A program made the position numbers and the translations under genes. A model generated the notes under the pieces. That model saw only the letters and a program-made list of their open reading frames with translations. It did not search any database and was not told the DNA's origin. This document shows, in pieces, positions 14,791-21,970 of a stretch of 32,434 nt of DNA (position 1 is the first letter of the stretch; the number at the start of each line of letters is the position of its first letter). Location of the stretch: assembly GCA_903824965.1 (NCBI GenBank), contig CAIJYR010000258.1:1-32434 (forward strand), in the 5' to 3' direction. The DNA comes from an uncultured Thiotrichales bacterium (GTDB taxonomy: Bacteria > Pseudomonadota > Gammaproteobacteria > CAIRSR01).

Positions 14791-14834
14791 AGTATTTTGT
14801 ATGTTCTTGCATTTGTCAAGACTCCGCATGTCAA
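14791..14834 (-). promoter_or_regulatory. Tandem TTGACA promoter region of the CHAP-protein gene
   Basis: On the minus strand, TTGACA at 14834-14829 and again at 14819-14814 (starts 15 bases apart). The second is followed by a 17-base spacer and AATACT (14796-14791, 4/6 match). Transcription would start near 14784, giving a leader of about 70 bases. The arrangement matches that upstream of the small cysteine protein. Confidence 0.45.
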
Positions 14835-14995
14835 ATAATAATACACTAACGCAATCTAACATTATCAACAAGTTGTTGGTTTTTTCCTGCATCTTTGCTA
14901 TTTTGTAGATGTAAAGAAATCAATCATTCTCCGCAACTCGCATGTGCGCGACAGAGCGTGCTAGCATGACTCGTACACCACCGGATCCCCCCACC

Positions 14996-16096
14996 ATGAC
15001 CACGAACGACCTCTACCTCGGATTGATATCTGGCACCAGCATGGATGGCATTGATGTTGCATTGACGGCGTTTGAGGACGATCGACCGCGCTTGTTGGCG
15101 GCCCACTGCCAGCCCTACCCTGCTGCCGTGCGCCAAGAGATTCTGGCGTTATGCCAGGAAGGAAGTGTTCACGCGCTCGGAGAACTGGATGTGGTGCTGG
15201 GCCAGCACTTTGCAAAGGCTGCTTTGGCACTGTTGGCAAAGGCGGAGGTTGCACCAGAGAAAATACGCGCCATTGGTAGCCATGGGCAGACCGTTCGTCA
15301 CAGCCCTGCGGGTGTGCATCCGTTTACCCTGCAAATCGCCGATCCCAATACCATCGCCGAGAGGACAGGGATCACAACGGTGGCCGATTTTCGCCGCCGT
15401 GACATGGCCGCTGGAGGAGAAGGTGCACCCCTGGTTCCTGCGTTTCACCAGGCGGTGTTTTCTACGAACCGATCCAGGGTGATCCTGAACATCGGCGGCA
15501 TTGCCAACATCACTCGGTTGTCCACTGACCATCCAGTGGTTGGGTTCGATACCGGCCCTGGCAACACCCTGATGGACGCATGGATCCGACAACACCAAGG
15601 ACAGAGCTACGACAAAGCAGGTCAATGGGCCGCTGGGGGGCGCGTGGTCGAGAGTCTATTAGGGACGCTACGGGCCGATCCGTATTTCTCCCGATTGCCC
15701 CCCAAAAGCACCGGGCCTGAGCATTTTAACCTGGGCTGGATGGACGCTGCGCTTGCCGCTCATCCAGGCGTATCGGCCCAGGACATCCAAGCGACGCTCT
15801 GTGAACTGACAGCGACCACGGTCGCAAGTGCAATACGCGAACAGTGCCCAGAGACCGACGAGGTATTGGTATGCGGTGGGGGTGTTCACAACCAGACGCT
15901 GATGGCACGTCTTGCCGTGCACCTTGCACCGTGTTTGGTACAATCGACGGCGGTGGAGGATATCGATCCGGATTGGGTCGAGGCGATGGCCTTCGCGTGG
16001 CTCGCAAGGCGTACTATGCAGGGATTGCCGGGTAATCTACCCGCCGTCACAGGCGCACGGAAATCCGTGGTGCTGGGCGGGATTTATGCAGCATAA
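14996..16096 (+). CDS. anmK: Anhydro-N-acetylmuramic acid kinase
   Basis: A 366-residue cytoplasmic enzyme that hydrolyses and phosphorylates 1,6-anhydro-MurNAc to MurNAc-6-phosphate during recycling of cell-wall fragments. The family signatures are intact: LYLGLISGTSMDGIDVALTA at the N-terminus, AIGSHGQTVRH, the catalytic-loop block DFRRRDMAAGGEGAPLVPAF, ILNIGGIANIT, GFDTGPGNTLMD and VCGGGVHNQTLM. The ATG at 14996 gives a normal family length. Upstream in-frame starts at 14942 and 14969 would add residues that are not conserved. The gene is divergent from the CHAP amidase gene, with about 280 bp between them. Confidence 0.94.
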   Translation: MTTNDLYLGLISGTSMDGIDVALTAFEDDRPRLLAAHCQPYPAAVRQEILALCQEGSVHALGELDVVLGQHFAKAALALLAKAEVAPEKIRAIGSHGQTVRHSPAGVHPFTLQIADPNTIAERTGITTVADFRRRDMAAGGEGAPLVPAFHQAVFSTNRSRVILNIGGIANITRLSTDHPVVGFDTGPGNTLMDAWIRQHQGQSYDKAGQWAAGGRVVESLLGTLRADPYFSRLPPKSTGPEHFNLGWMDAALAAHPGVSAQDIQATLCELTATTVASAIREQCPETDEVLVCGGGVHNQTLMARLAVHLAPCLVQSTAVEDIDPDWVEAMAFAWLARRTMQGLPGNLPAVTGARKSVVLGGIYAA

Positions 16097-16158
16097 GACA
16101 CTCTTCGAGGTAAATCGGAGAGGGGCTGTGAGTGCGATAGACGGAGCACCGCAAGGAT

Positions 16159-16251
16159 GACTTCGGTCTTCACTGCCATCACATCGGTCTTGGTGGCCAA
16201 TGCAGTGTCTAGTGCCTCGGAGAGCGATTGCTGTTGCGCCTCCACAATGGC
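16159..16251 (-). pseudogene. Remnant of a DUF1640-like coiled-coil protein
   Basis: On the minus strand a 31-codon stretch reads AAIVEAQQQSLSEALDTALA followed by TKTDVMAVKTEV. This resembles the central part of small DUF1640-like proteins (a helix followed by ATK-D coiled-coil repeats). Neither its normal N-terminus nor its C-terminal membrane helix is present. It fills most of the gap between anmK and scpA. The match is from memory of the family pattern. Confidence 0.45.
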
Positions 16252-16275
16252 GGCCCCTCCTCCACCGGAACTCCC

Positions 16276-17094
16276 ATGCAGCAGGATAACACAAATCCCC
16301 CAGAAATCGTTGTGCCGTTGGGCTGGGTGCGGGGGGAGCCTTTTGTCGGCCTTCCACACGACCTTTACATCCCCCCAGACGCCCTAGAAGTCTTTTTGGA
16401 GACGTTTGAAGGCCCACTTGACCTGCTTTTGTACCTGATTCGGCGTCAAAATGTAGACATTCTGGACATTCCCATCGCCGACATTACACAGCAATACATC
16501 ATCTACATCGAATCGATGGAGGGAATGCGACTCGAACTGGTCGCGGAATACCTGGTCATGGCCGCCTGGCTGTGTGAGATCAAGTCACGGATGCTTCTGC
16601 CTCGTTCCCCAGAAGCGCACGAGGAAGACGACCCGCGTGCTGATCTCATTCGTCGTCTGCAAGAATATGAACGGTATAAAAAAGCGGCAGAAGACCTCGG
16701 CCACCTTCCGCGCTTAGAGCGTGATTTATTTCACGCACACGCGCCGTTGCTGGATTACACTCGGCCAAGGGTGCATCCCGAAGTGACGTTGTCCGAGTTG
16801 ATAAGCGCCCTACGCGAGACACTCACTCGGGCCGCGCAGTACGGCCACCACCAAATCACCCGTGAACCGCTTTCGGTTCGCGAACGGATGTCACACGTCT
16901 TGGCCGCCTTGGAACAAGGCGATTTCGTCGTATTCACTGCGTTGTTCACCCACGAAGAAGGAAAACGCGGGTTGGTGGTCACGTTGCTGGCCATTCTGGA
17001 ACTGGCACGCGAACAGTTGGCAGAAGTGATTCAGATCGATACCTTCGGCCCCATCCATGTACGGCGTAGCCATGTGACTCTGGTAGAATTGTAG
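16276..17094 (+). CDS. scpA: Segregation and condensation protein A
   Basis: A 272-residue kleisin that bridges the SMC heads in the chromosome-condensing SMC-ScpAB complex. The N-terminal block FEGPLDLLLYLIRRQNVDIL and ADITQQYIIYIE are diagnostic. VAEYLVMAAWLCEIKSRMLL is the helical region that contacts SMC, and the C-terminal winged helix covers about 190-272. The ATG at 16276 is chosen; an in-frame start at 16228 lies inside the DUF1640-like remnant. scpB is not in the window: an unrelated membrane-protein gene follows instead. The last ~48 bases (encoding GPIHVRRSHV) recur in degraded form at 18356-18405, beyond that gene. Confidence 0.93.
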   Translation: MQQDNTNPPEIVVPLGWVRGEPFVGLPHDLYIPPDALEVFLETFEGPLDLLLYLIRRQNVDILDIPIADITQQYIIYIESMEGMRLELVAEYLVMAAWLCEIKSRMLLPRSPEAHEEDDPRADLIRRLQEYERYKKAAEDLGHLPRLERDLFHAHAPLLDYTRPRVHPEVTLSELISALRETLTRAAQYGHHQITREPLSVRERMSHVLAALEQGDFVVFTALFTHEEGKRGLVVTLLAILELAREQLAEVIQIDTFGPIHVRRSHVTLVEL

Positions 17095-17156
17095 TGCGCA
17101 TGGTTAATGTAACGAAACATCACCCAATGACGGTTCATTGATGCAAGGCATCTAGA

Positions 17157-18320
17157 ATGACGACACCCTCACCAGAAAAACCAGAGACCATCCTTCCCTT
17201 TGTTCTGACGCTCTTTTTTGTCATCGCCATGCTAGAGATAGCATTATACAGGATGCCCAGTATTCAAGAATCACAACTGTTGCTAGGTTCCACGGTGCAT
17301 CGATCATGGTTGGTGAAGTTGAGCATAGATGCAGGCGATGATAAATATTATCCTGTGAATCAGGCATGGAAAGAGTATATAGAAAAGAACACTACCATCG
17401 TGAGCACAGGCGGAATTGTATGGACACAAAAAAATCCTATACAAGTTACACCCATGAGTGTTTCTTGGAAGTCAGGAAGAACGGCCTCTACGGTGCTGGG
17501 TGCTCAATTAGAGATTGAAGGAGAATGCACGACCACCACACGCGCATCCATGGAAGATAGGCAAGGATCGATCCTGCTTCAACTCCCCAAGGTACCCAAT
17601 GGTGTAAAAGCCAGCATTCTGACACACGATCTCGTACTCGATGCTGCTACTGGAAACGCCATACTCAGCAAGGTAACGATCCTCCAGAAAGAATCGGAGC
17701 TTGTCACAAGACCGTTATGGATGGCGCTCTGGTATGCAATCCCCTACGCAATGATGATTCATGCTGTCTTATGGATGATGATACTGCTCGTTGATCATCA
17801 CCAAGAAGAGAAAACATCAAAAACAGGAACCCAGCTTTCATTGCCGCACGTTTTTAGGCCAAGAAAAATCATCACCAGAATAGGTGCAATAATATCCTTT
17901 CTTTCTGGTGCTGCTGGGGCGGTTTTCATCTGGAGATTCGACCCACTCATGGATATGCTCGGACAATGGGGCGCTGGTCTTTCCATTCTGTCCGTGATAC
18001 CCATCGCAATCATAGCGGCACGGATCGCAAAAAGAAAACTTTATTATGCGATCGTGGATACTGATCACTTTTCTTATGCACAAGCACCGGAGGAGTCTAG
18101 CTGGAAAAAGGTTCCATGGCGTGAAATTGTAGAAATCAAACCAACAGAAATACGCACCTATGGGCGCGTAATCCGTCGATGGGTAGAAGTAACCTTGTCA
18201 ACAGGCGATGTGAAGACTTTCAGTCAGTCCTATCTTGTTCATTACGCTGCGTTTCTAGAAATCATGCTGGCCCTGCATACTCAGAACCGTGATCAAACCG
18301 TCGTATTGGATGCGGGGTGA
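17157..18320 (+). CDS. Unrecognised four-helix membrane protein with C-terminal PH-like region
   Basis: A 387-residue protein of unknown family. Predicted membrane helices lie at about 11-30, 188-212, 239-259 and 271-290. Between the first two is a ~150-residue, probably extracytoplasmic, beta-rich region (GSTVHRSWLVKLSIDAGDD, then GIVWTQKNP, and SILLQLPKVPNG). After the last helix, residues 295-380 look like a bacterial PH-like fold: WKKVPWREIVEIKPTEIRTY and RWVEVTLSTGDVKTFSQSY. The layout suggests a membrane sensor or scaffold, but that is inference. It sits between scpA and a degraded copy of the scpA 3' end, so it is probably an insertion. The start has no clear ribosome-binding site. Confidence 0.72.
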   Translation: MTTPSPEKPETILPFVLTLFFVIAMLEIALYRMPSIQESQLLLGSTVHRSWLVKLSIDAGDDKYYPVNQAWKEYIEKNTTIVSTGGIVWTQKNPIQVTPMSVSWKSGRTASTVLGAQLEIEGECTTTTRASMEDRQGSILLQLPKVPNGVKASILTHDLVLDAATGNAILSKVTILQKESELVTRPLWMALWYAIPYAMMIHAVLWMMILLVDHHQEEKTSKTGTQLSLPHVFRPRKIITRIGAIISFLSGAAGAVFIWRFDPLMDMLGQWGAGLSILSVIPIAIIAARIAKRKLYYAIVDTDHFSYAQAPEESSWKKVPWREIVEIKPTEIRTYGRVIRRWVEVTLSTGDVKTFSQSYLVHYAAFLEIMLALHTQNRDQTVVLDAG

Positions 18321-18355
18321 AGCGTTCGCGTGTGCCTCCCAGGGTACATGGTACA

Positions 18356-18405
18356 TTTGGCTCGATCCATGTACGACGTAGCCACGTCCATCATGGTAGA
18401 ATCCT
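18356..18405 (+). pseudogene. scpA 3'-end fragment
   Basis: The sequence ttggctcgatccatgtacga and onward, to atggtagaatcctag, aligns with the end of scpA at 17046-17094, with roughly three quarters of positions identical by eye. One frame reads GSIHVRRSHV, against GPIHVRRSHV in ScpA. It lies directly downstream of the unrecognised membrane-protein gene and 45 bp before the pilG start. Confidence 0.7.
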
Positions 18406-18449
18406 AGGGGCGTGAGAGAGGGGTGCGAAGCGACTCAACGGAGGGCAAG

Positions 18450-18905
18450 GTGGTCAACGAGCGTGAGGACAGCGGGTTGGATGTGTCGGTGCACGAAGAT
18501 GTCGGGCTGGACGGTCTCAAAGTGATGGTGATCGACGACAGCAAGACCATCCGCCGCACCGCTGAGATTTTGCTCAAGAACGCCGGTTGTGAGGTTATCG
18601 TCGCAGGCGATGGCTTCGAAGCCTTGTCCAAGATCGCAGATCACCGCCCAGACATCATCTTCATCGACATCATGATGCCGCGCCTTGATGGCTACCAGAC
18701 TACAGCACTCATTAAGCGGAACAGCCAATTTAGCAGTACCCCCGTCATCATGCTCTCCAGCAAAGACGGTCTCTTTGACCGCGCACGGGGTCGCGTCGTA
18801 GGCTGCGAGGAATACCTTACAAAGCCCTTCACCAAAGAGGATCTGCTCGGTGCCATCCATCGATGTGTGATCGGTGCCGCCAAGCCTCCGAGCACGGGAG
18901 CCTAA
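18450..18905 (+). CDS. pilG: Twitching motility response regulator PilG
   Basis: A 151-residue single receiver-domain protein of the Pil-Chp system. It closely follows Pseudomonas PilG: LKVMVIDDSKTIRRTAEILL, the phospho-acceptor block IIFIDIMMPRLDGYQT, VIMLSSKDGLFDRARGRVVG and YLTKPFTKEDLLGAI with the conserved Lys. PilG is phosphorylated by ChpA and promotes pilus extension. The N-terminal extension of about 25 residues is not conserved. The GTG at 18450 is preferred over a GTG at 18423 because ACGGAGGG lies four bases before it. It is the first gene of the cluster, and pilH follows two bases after its stop. Confidence 0.94.
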   Translation: MVNEREDSGLDVSVHEDVGLDGLKVMVIDDSKTIRRTAEILLKNAGCEVIVAGDGFEALSKIADHRPDIIFIDIMMPRLDGYQTTALIKRNSQFSSTPVIMLSSKDGLFDRARGRVVGCEEYLTKPFTKEDLLGAIHRCVIGAAKPPSTGA

Positions 18906-18907
18906 CG

Positions 18908-19273
18908 ATGGCCCATATCCTCATTGTTGATGATTCTCCGACCGAGGTCTATGTCCTGAAAACGATGCTTGAACGACACGGGCACCGTATCTCGACGGCT
19001 GACAACGGCACCGATGCCGTGACCTTGGCCCACCAAGAACACCCCGATGTAATCCTGATGGACGTTGTAATGCCGGGCATGAGTGGTTTTCAAGCCACCC
19101 GTTTGATCACCAAAGATCCTGCCTGCGCTTCGATACCCATCTTCGTGATCACCAGCAAAAGCCAAGAAGCTGACAAAGTATGGGCGCTTCGTCAAGGCGC
19201 ACGTGACTACCTGATCAAGCCGGTGTTAGAGGCCGACTTGATCGCAAAACTCCGAACCGTCCTGGGCGGTTAG
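18908..19273 (+). CDS. pilH: Twitching motility response regulator PilH
   Basis: A 121-residue single receiver domain. It follows Pseudomonas PilH closely: MAHILIVDDSPTEVYVLKTM, VILMDVVMPGMSGFQATRL with the phospho-acceptor Asp, and LRQGARDYLIKPVLEADL with the conserved Lys. PilH acts opposite to PilG, as a phosphate sink or promoter of pilus retraction. The ATG at 18908 is two bases after the pilG stop, so translation is probably coupled. Confidence 0.94.
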   Translation: MAHILIVDDSPTEVYVLKTMLERHGHRISTADNGTDAVTLAHQEHPDVILMDVVMPGMSGFQATRLITKDPACASIPIFVITSKSQEADKVWALRQGARDYLIKPVLEADLIAKLRTVLGG

Positions 19274-19290
19274 CCGAAAGCGAGTGCACT

Positions 19291-19827
19291 GTGGATCGTT
19301 CCAACCCCTTTGCTTTGCTCTACAACATTGAAGTTCGCGCCCGAGCACGCGTTCGTGGTTTGCCGCGTCGTAGCGAAGGCAAACCCACCTGGTCGGGCAT
19401 TGTCTTTCGCCTGGGCGATCAGGAGCTGGCCGCACCCCTCCTCGAAGTCAACGAAGTGTTGGCATTCCCTGCGGTCTCACGGGTACCTGGTACCAAACCA
19501 TGGGTGAGAGGCTTAGCCAACGTTCGCGGCAACCTGCTCCCTGTCATGGATCTCCGCACCCTCCTAGAAGGCACTCCAGTGGTGCGTGGTCGCAAAAACA
19601 GGGTGTTGGTCATCAAACACAAAGAACTCTTCGCGGGTCTCCTGGTAGACGAAGTGATCGGTCTTCGGCATTTTTTACAAGAGGAAAGCACTCCACAACC
19701 TCCTGTGGCGGAAACGTCTCTCGCACCTTACCTCCAAGGCGGGTTTGAACGGAATGGGCGGTATACGCCCGTGTTCGGACTCTACGCACTGGCGGAAAGC
19801 ACAGCATTCATGCAAGTCGCAACATAA
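19291..19827 (+). CDS. pilI: CheW-like adaptor PilI
   Basis: A 178-residue CheW-domain adaptor that links the receptor PilJ to the kinase ChpA. Typical CheW elements are visible: GIVFRLGDQELAAPLLEVNE, then RVPGTKPWVRGLANVRGNLL and PVMDLRTLL, and later FAGLLVDEVIGLRHF. The start is the GTG at 19291, 17 bases after the pilH stop. Position and order match the Pseudomonas cluster. Confidence 0.92.
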   Translation: MDRSNPFALLYNIEVRARARVRGLPRRSEGKPTWSGIVFRLGDQELAAPLLEVNEVLAFPAVSRVPGTKPWVRGLANVRGNLLPVMDLRTLLEGTPVVRGRKNRVLVIKHKELFAGLLVDEVIGLRHFLQEESTPQPPVAETSLAPYLQGGFERNGRYTPVFGLYALAESTAFMQVAT

Positions 19828-19882
19828 ACAGCATCCACATCCTTGATCCTTGGCAGACGTTTTAAACGATTTTGGGGAAGAT

Positions 19883-21949
19883 ATGAACGAAACCGTTACA
19901 CAGACGAAGAAACTTGGTGCAGGGGTTGGTCAATCACTGGTACTCGCGCTGCTCGTGGTTGTGCTGCTCTTGATGGGATTTACCTTTTATTACGTCTCCG
20001 TGTACGAAGGCTATGACGCACGGTATCGCAACGCAGCAACGGATGAACAGTTGCTCACGCAGCGTTTCGACAGAGCAGCACAAGGCGTGGCCCTCAATGA
20101 GGCTACAGCCTTTGCGATGCTCAAACAAAGCCGTATGCGTTTTGAACAAAATCTCACTCTCCTCGAACAAGGTGACAGTAACACGGGTTTGCCGCCAAGC
20201 CCTGCCATGGCCGATCCAGCCTTCAAGTCCCTGAAGGAACATTGGTCTGCGGTGCGCGGAAACATCGACCTGGTACTATCGGGCGTACCAGCACTTCAAG
20301 AGATGCGTGGCGCGGCCACACGACTCCAAGATCAGACAATCCCTGAGGCGATTCGGCAGACAGACGAGTTGATAGCCATTCTGGTGGAAAAAAACATCCC
20401 GCCCGTTGTGATCAACCTCATGGGGCGCGAGCGTGTACTGGCACAACGGATGGCGAATCGCATCGATCGAATCGTACTGTTGGGTGGCACTGCTGCCGCC
20501 TCCGCAACGGACGAGATGGCACGTGATCTTACGTTGTTCGTGCGCATCCTGGACGGTCTGCAATCGGGGGATGAGTTGCTTCAAATCAAACCCCTTCAAG
20601 ACCCTGAGGGCCTTGCCAAATTGCCCCCTCTGATCGCGGAGGCCCGTGTCCTCAAGGATCAAATCGATGCCTTATTGGCAAAAAAAGATACCTTATTCCA
20701 GGTACAAGCGGCCATTGCTCGGATTATCGATCAAAGCGATCGCTTGATGGGCGATTGCACCCAACTCTTGGGGATCTATGACCGCCTGGGAGAGACGCGT
20801 ACCCTTTCACGCACCACAGGGTATCTGTTGGCGAGTTTTGCCCTTGTTTTGTTGATCTGGTTGGGGATAGGTTTGCTGCGGGATGTACGCCATCGTCAAT
20901 GGGAGAGTGACAAACAACAGCAAGCAGCAGCCGAAGCCACTCAACGCAACCAAGAGGCGATTTTGCGTCTGCTTGATGAGATTACCAACCTTGCCGACGG
21001 TGATCTTACTGTACGTGCGACCGTGACCACGGATTTTACGGGGGCCATCGCGGATTCCATCAATTTTGCGGTGGATGCCTTGCGTGATCTGGTCGCTGCA
21101 ATCAATACCACCACCGTACAAGTATCGGGTGCCGCCCAAGAGACACAGGCGACCGCAATGCACCTCACCGATGCGAGCGAACACCAGGCCCAAGAGATTC
21201 AGCGTGCAAGCACGACCATTGATACCATGGCGAGCGCCATGGGACAAATGGCGATCAAGGCTGACGATGCGGTGGTGGTCGCCCAAAACGCAGTGCGCAC
21301 TGCGAAGCGCGGTGCTGAGGCCGTGCGCGATACCATCAAAGGCATGGGAGACATTCGAGACCAGATCCAAGAGACCTCCAAACGGATTAAGCGGCTTGGG
21401 GAATCTTCCCAAGAGATCGGCGAGATTCTCGCACTCATCAACGACATTGCTGACCAAACGAACATTCTGGCACTGAACGCAGCAATCCAGGCAGCGATGG
21501 CAGGTGAGGCAGGGCGGGGATTTGCAGTCGTCGCGGACGAAGTACAACGTCTCGCGGAACGGGCAAGCAACGCAACCAAACAGATCGATGCCTTGGTACG
21601 CACGATTCAGAGTGACACCAACGAGACGGTCATTTCCATGGAAGAAACCACAACCGATGTGGTACGGGGTGCCAAACTCGCCGAAGATGCCGGAGGTGCA
21701 CTCTCTGAAATCGACAATGTGTCTGCGCAACTCGCTGAGCTTATCCACCACATTTCACAGTCTGCACAGAAACAAGTCCGCAGTGCCGTGCATATTTCTG
21801 AGACGATGAATGTCATCCAAGAGATCACCACGCAAACCTCCTCCGGTACCCAGGATACGGCTGCATCCATTGGTCATCTTGCGGAGCTCTCTAACGATCT
21901 GAGACGTTCCGTGGCTGGCTTTAAGTTACCAGCGCCCGGAAAGGGATAA
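19883..21949 (+). CDS. pilJ: Methyl-accepting chemotaxis protein PilJ
   Basis: A 688-residue inner-membrane receptor, close to the 682 residues of Pseudomonas PilJ. Membrane helices lie at about 18-40 and 312-333. Between them is a periplasmic PilJ-type double helical region. A HAMP-like segment includes ILRLLDEITNLADGDLTVRA, and the cytoplasmic signalling domain contains the hairpin tip DQTNILALNAAIQAAMAGEA and GRGFAVVADEVQRLAERA. The ATG at 19883 is preferred over an upstream TTG at 19850 because GGGGAAG lies three bases before it. Pseudomonas has the methyltransferase gene pilK after pilJ, but here chpA follows directly (21 bp). Confidence 0.95.
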   Translation: MNETVTQTKKLGAGVGQSLVLALLVVVLLLMGFTFYYVSVYEGYDARYRNAATDEQLLTQRFDRAAQGVALNEATAFAMLKQSRMRFEQNLTLLEQGDSNTGLPPSPAMADPAFKSLKEHWSAVRGNIDLVLSGVPALQEMRGAATRLQDQTIPEAIRQTDELIAILVEKNIPPVVINLMGRERVLAQRMANRIDRIVLLGGTAAASATDEMARDLTLFVRILDGLQSGDELLQIKPLQDPEGLAKLPPLIAEARVLKDQIDALLAKKDTLFQVQAAIARIIDQSDRLMGDCTQLLGIYDRLGETRTLSRTTGYLLASFALVLLIWLGIGLLRDVRHRQWESDKQQQAAAEATQRNQEAILRLLDEITNLADGDLTVRATVTTDFTGAIADSINFAVDALRDLVAAINTTTVQVSGAAQETQATAMHLTDASEHQAQEIQRASTTIDTMASAMGQMAIKADDAVVVAQNAVRTAKRGAEAVRDTIKGMGDIRDQIQETSKRIKRLGESSQEIGEILALINDIADQTNILALNAAIQAAMAGEAGRGFAVVADEVQRLAERASNATKQIDALVRTIQSDTNETVISMEETTTDVVRGAKLAEDAGGALSEIDNVSAQLAELIHHISQSAQKQVRSAVHISETMNVIQEITTQTSSGTQDTAASIGHLAELSNDLRRSVAGFKLPAPGKG

Positions 21950-21970
21950 ACAAGAGGGGCAGCACCGCCC

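Noticed and set aside
20807-21751. 314-codon open frame antisense to pilJ
   Set aside because: It is the shadow of the conserved pilJ coding sequence; the translation has no recognisable domain and no ribosome-binding site.
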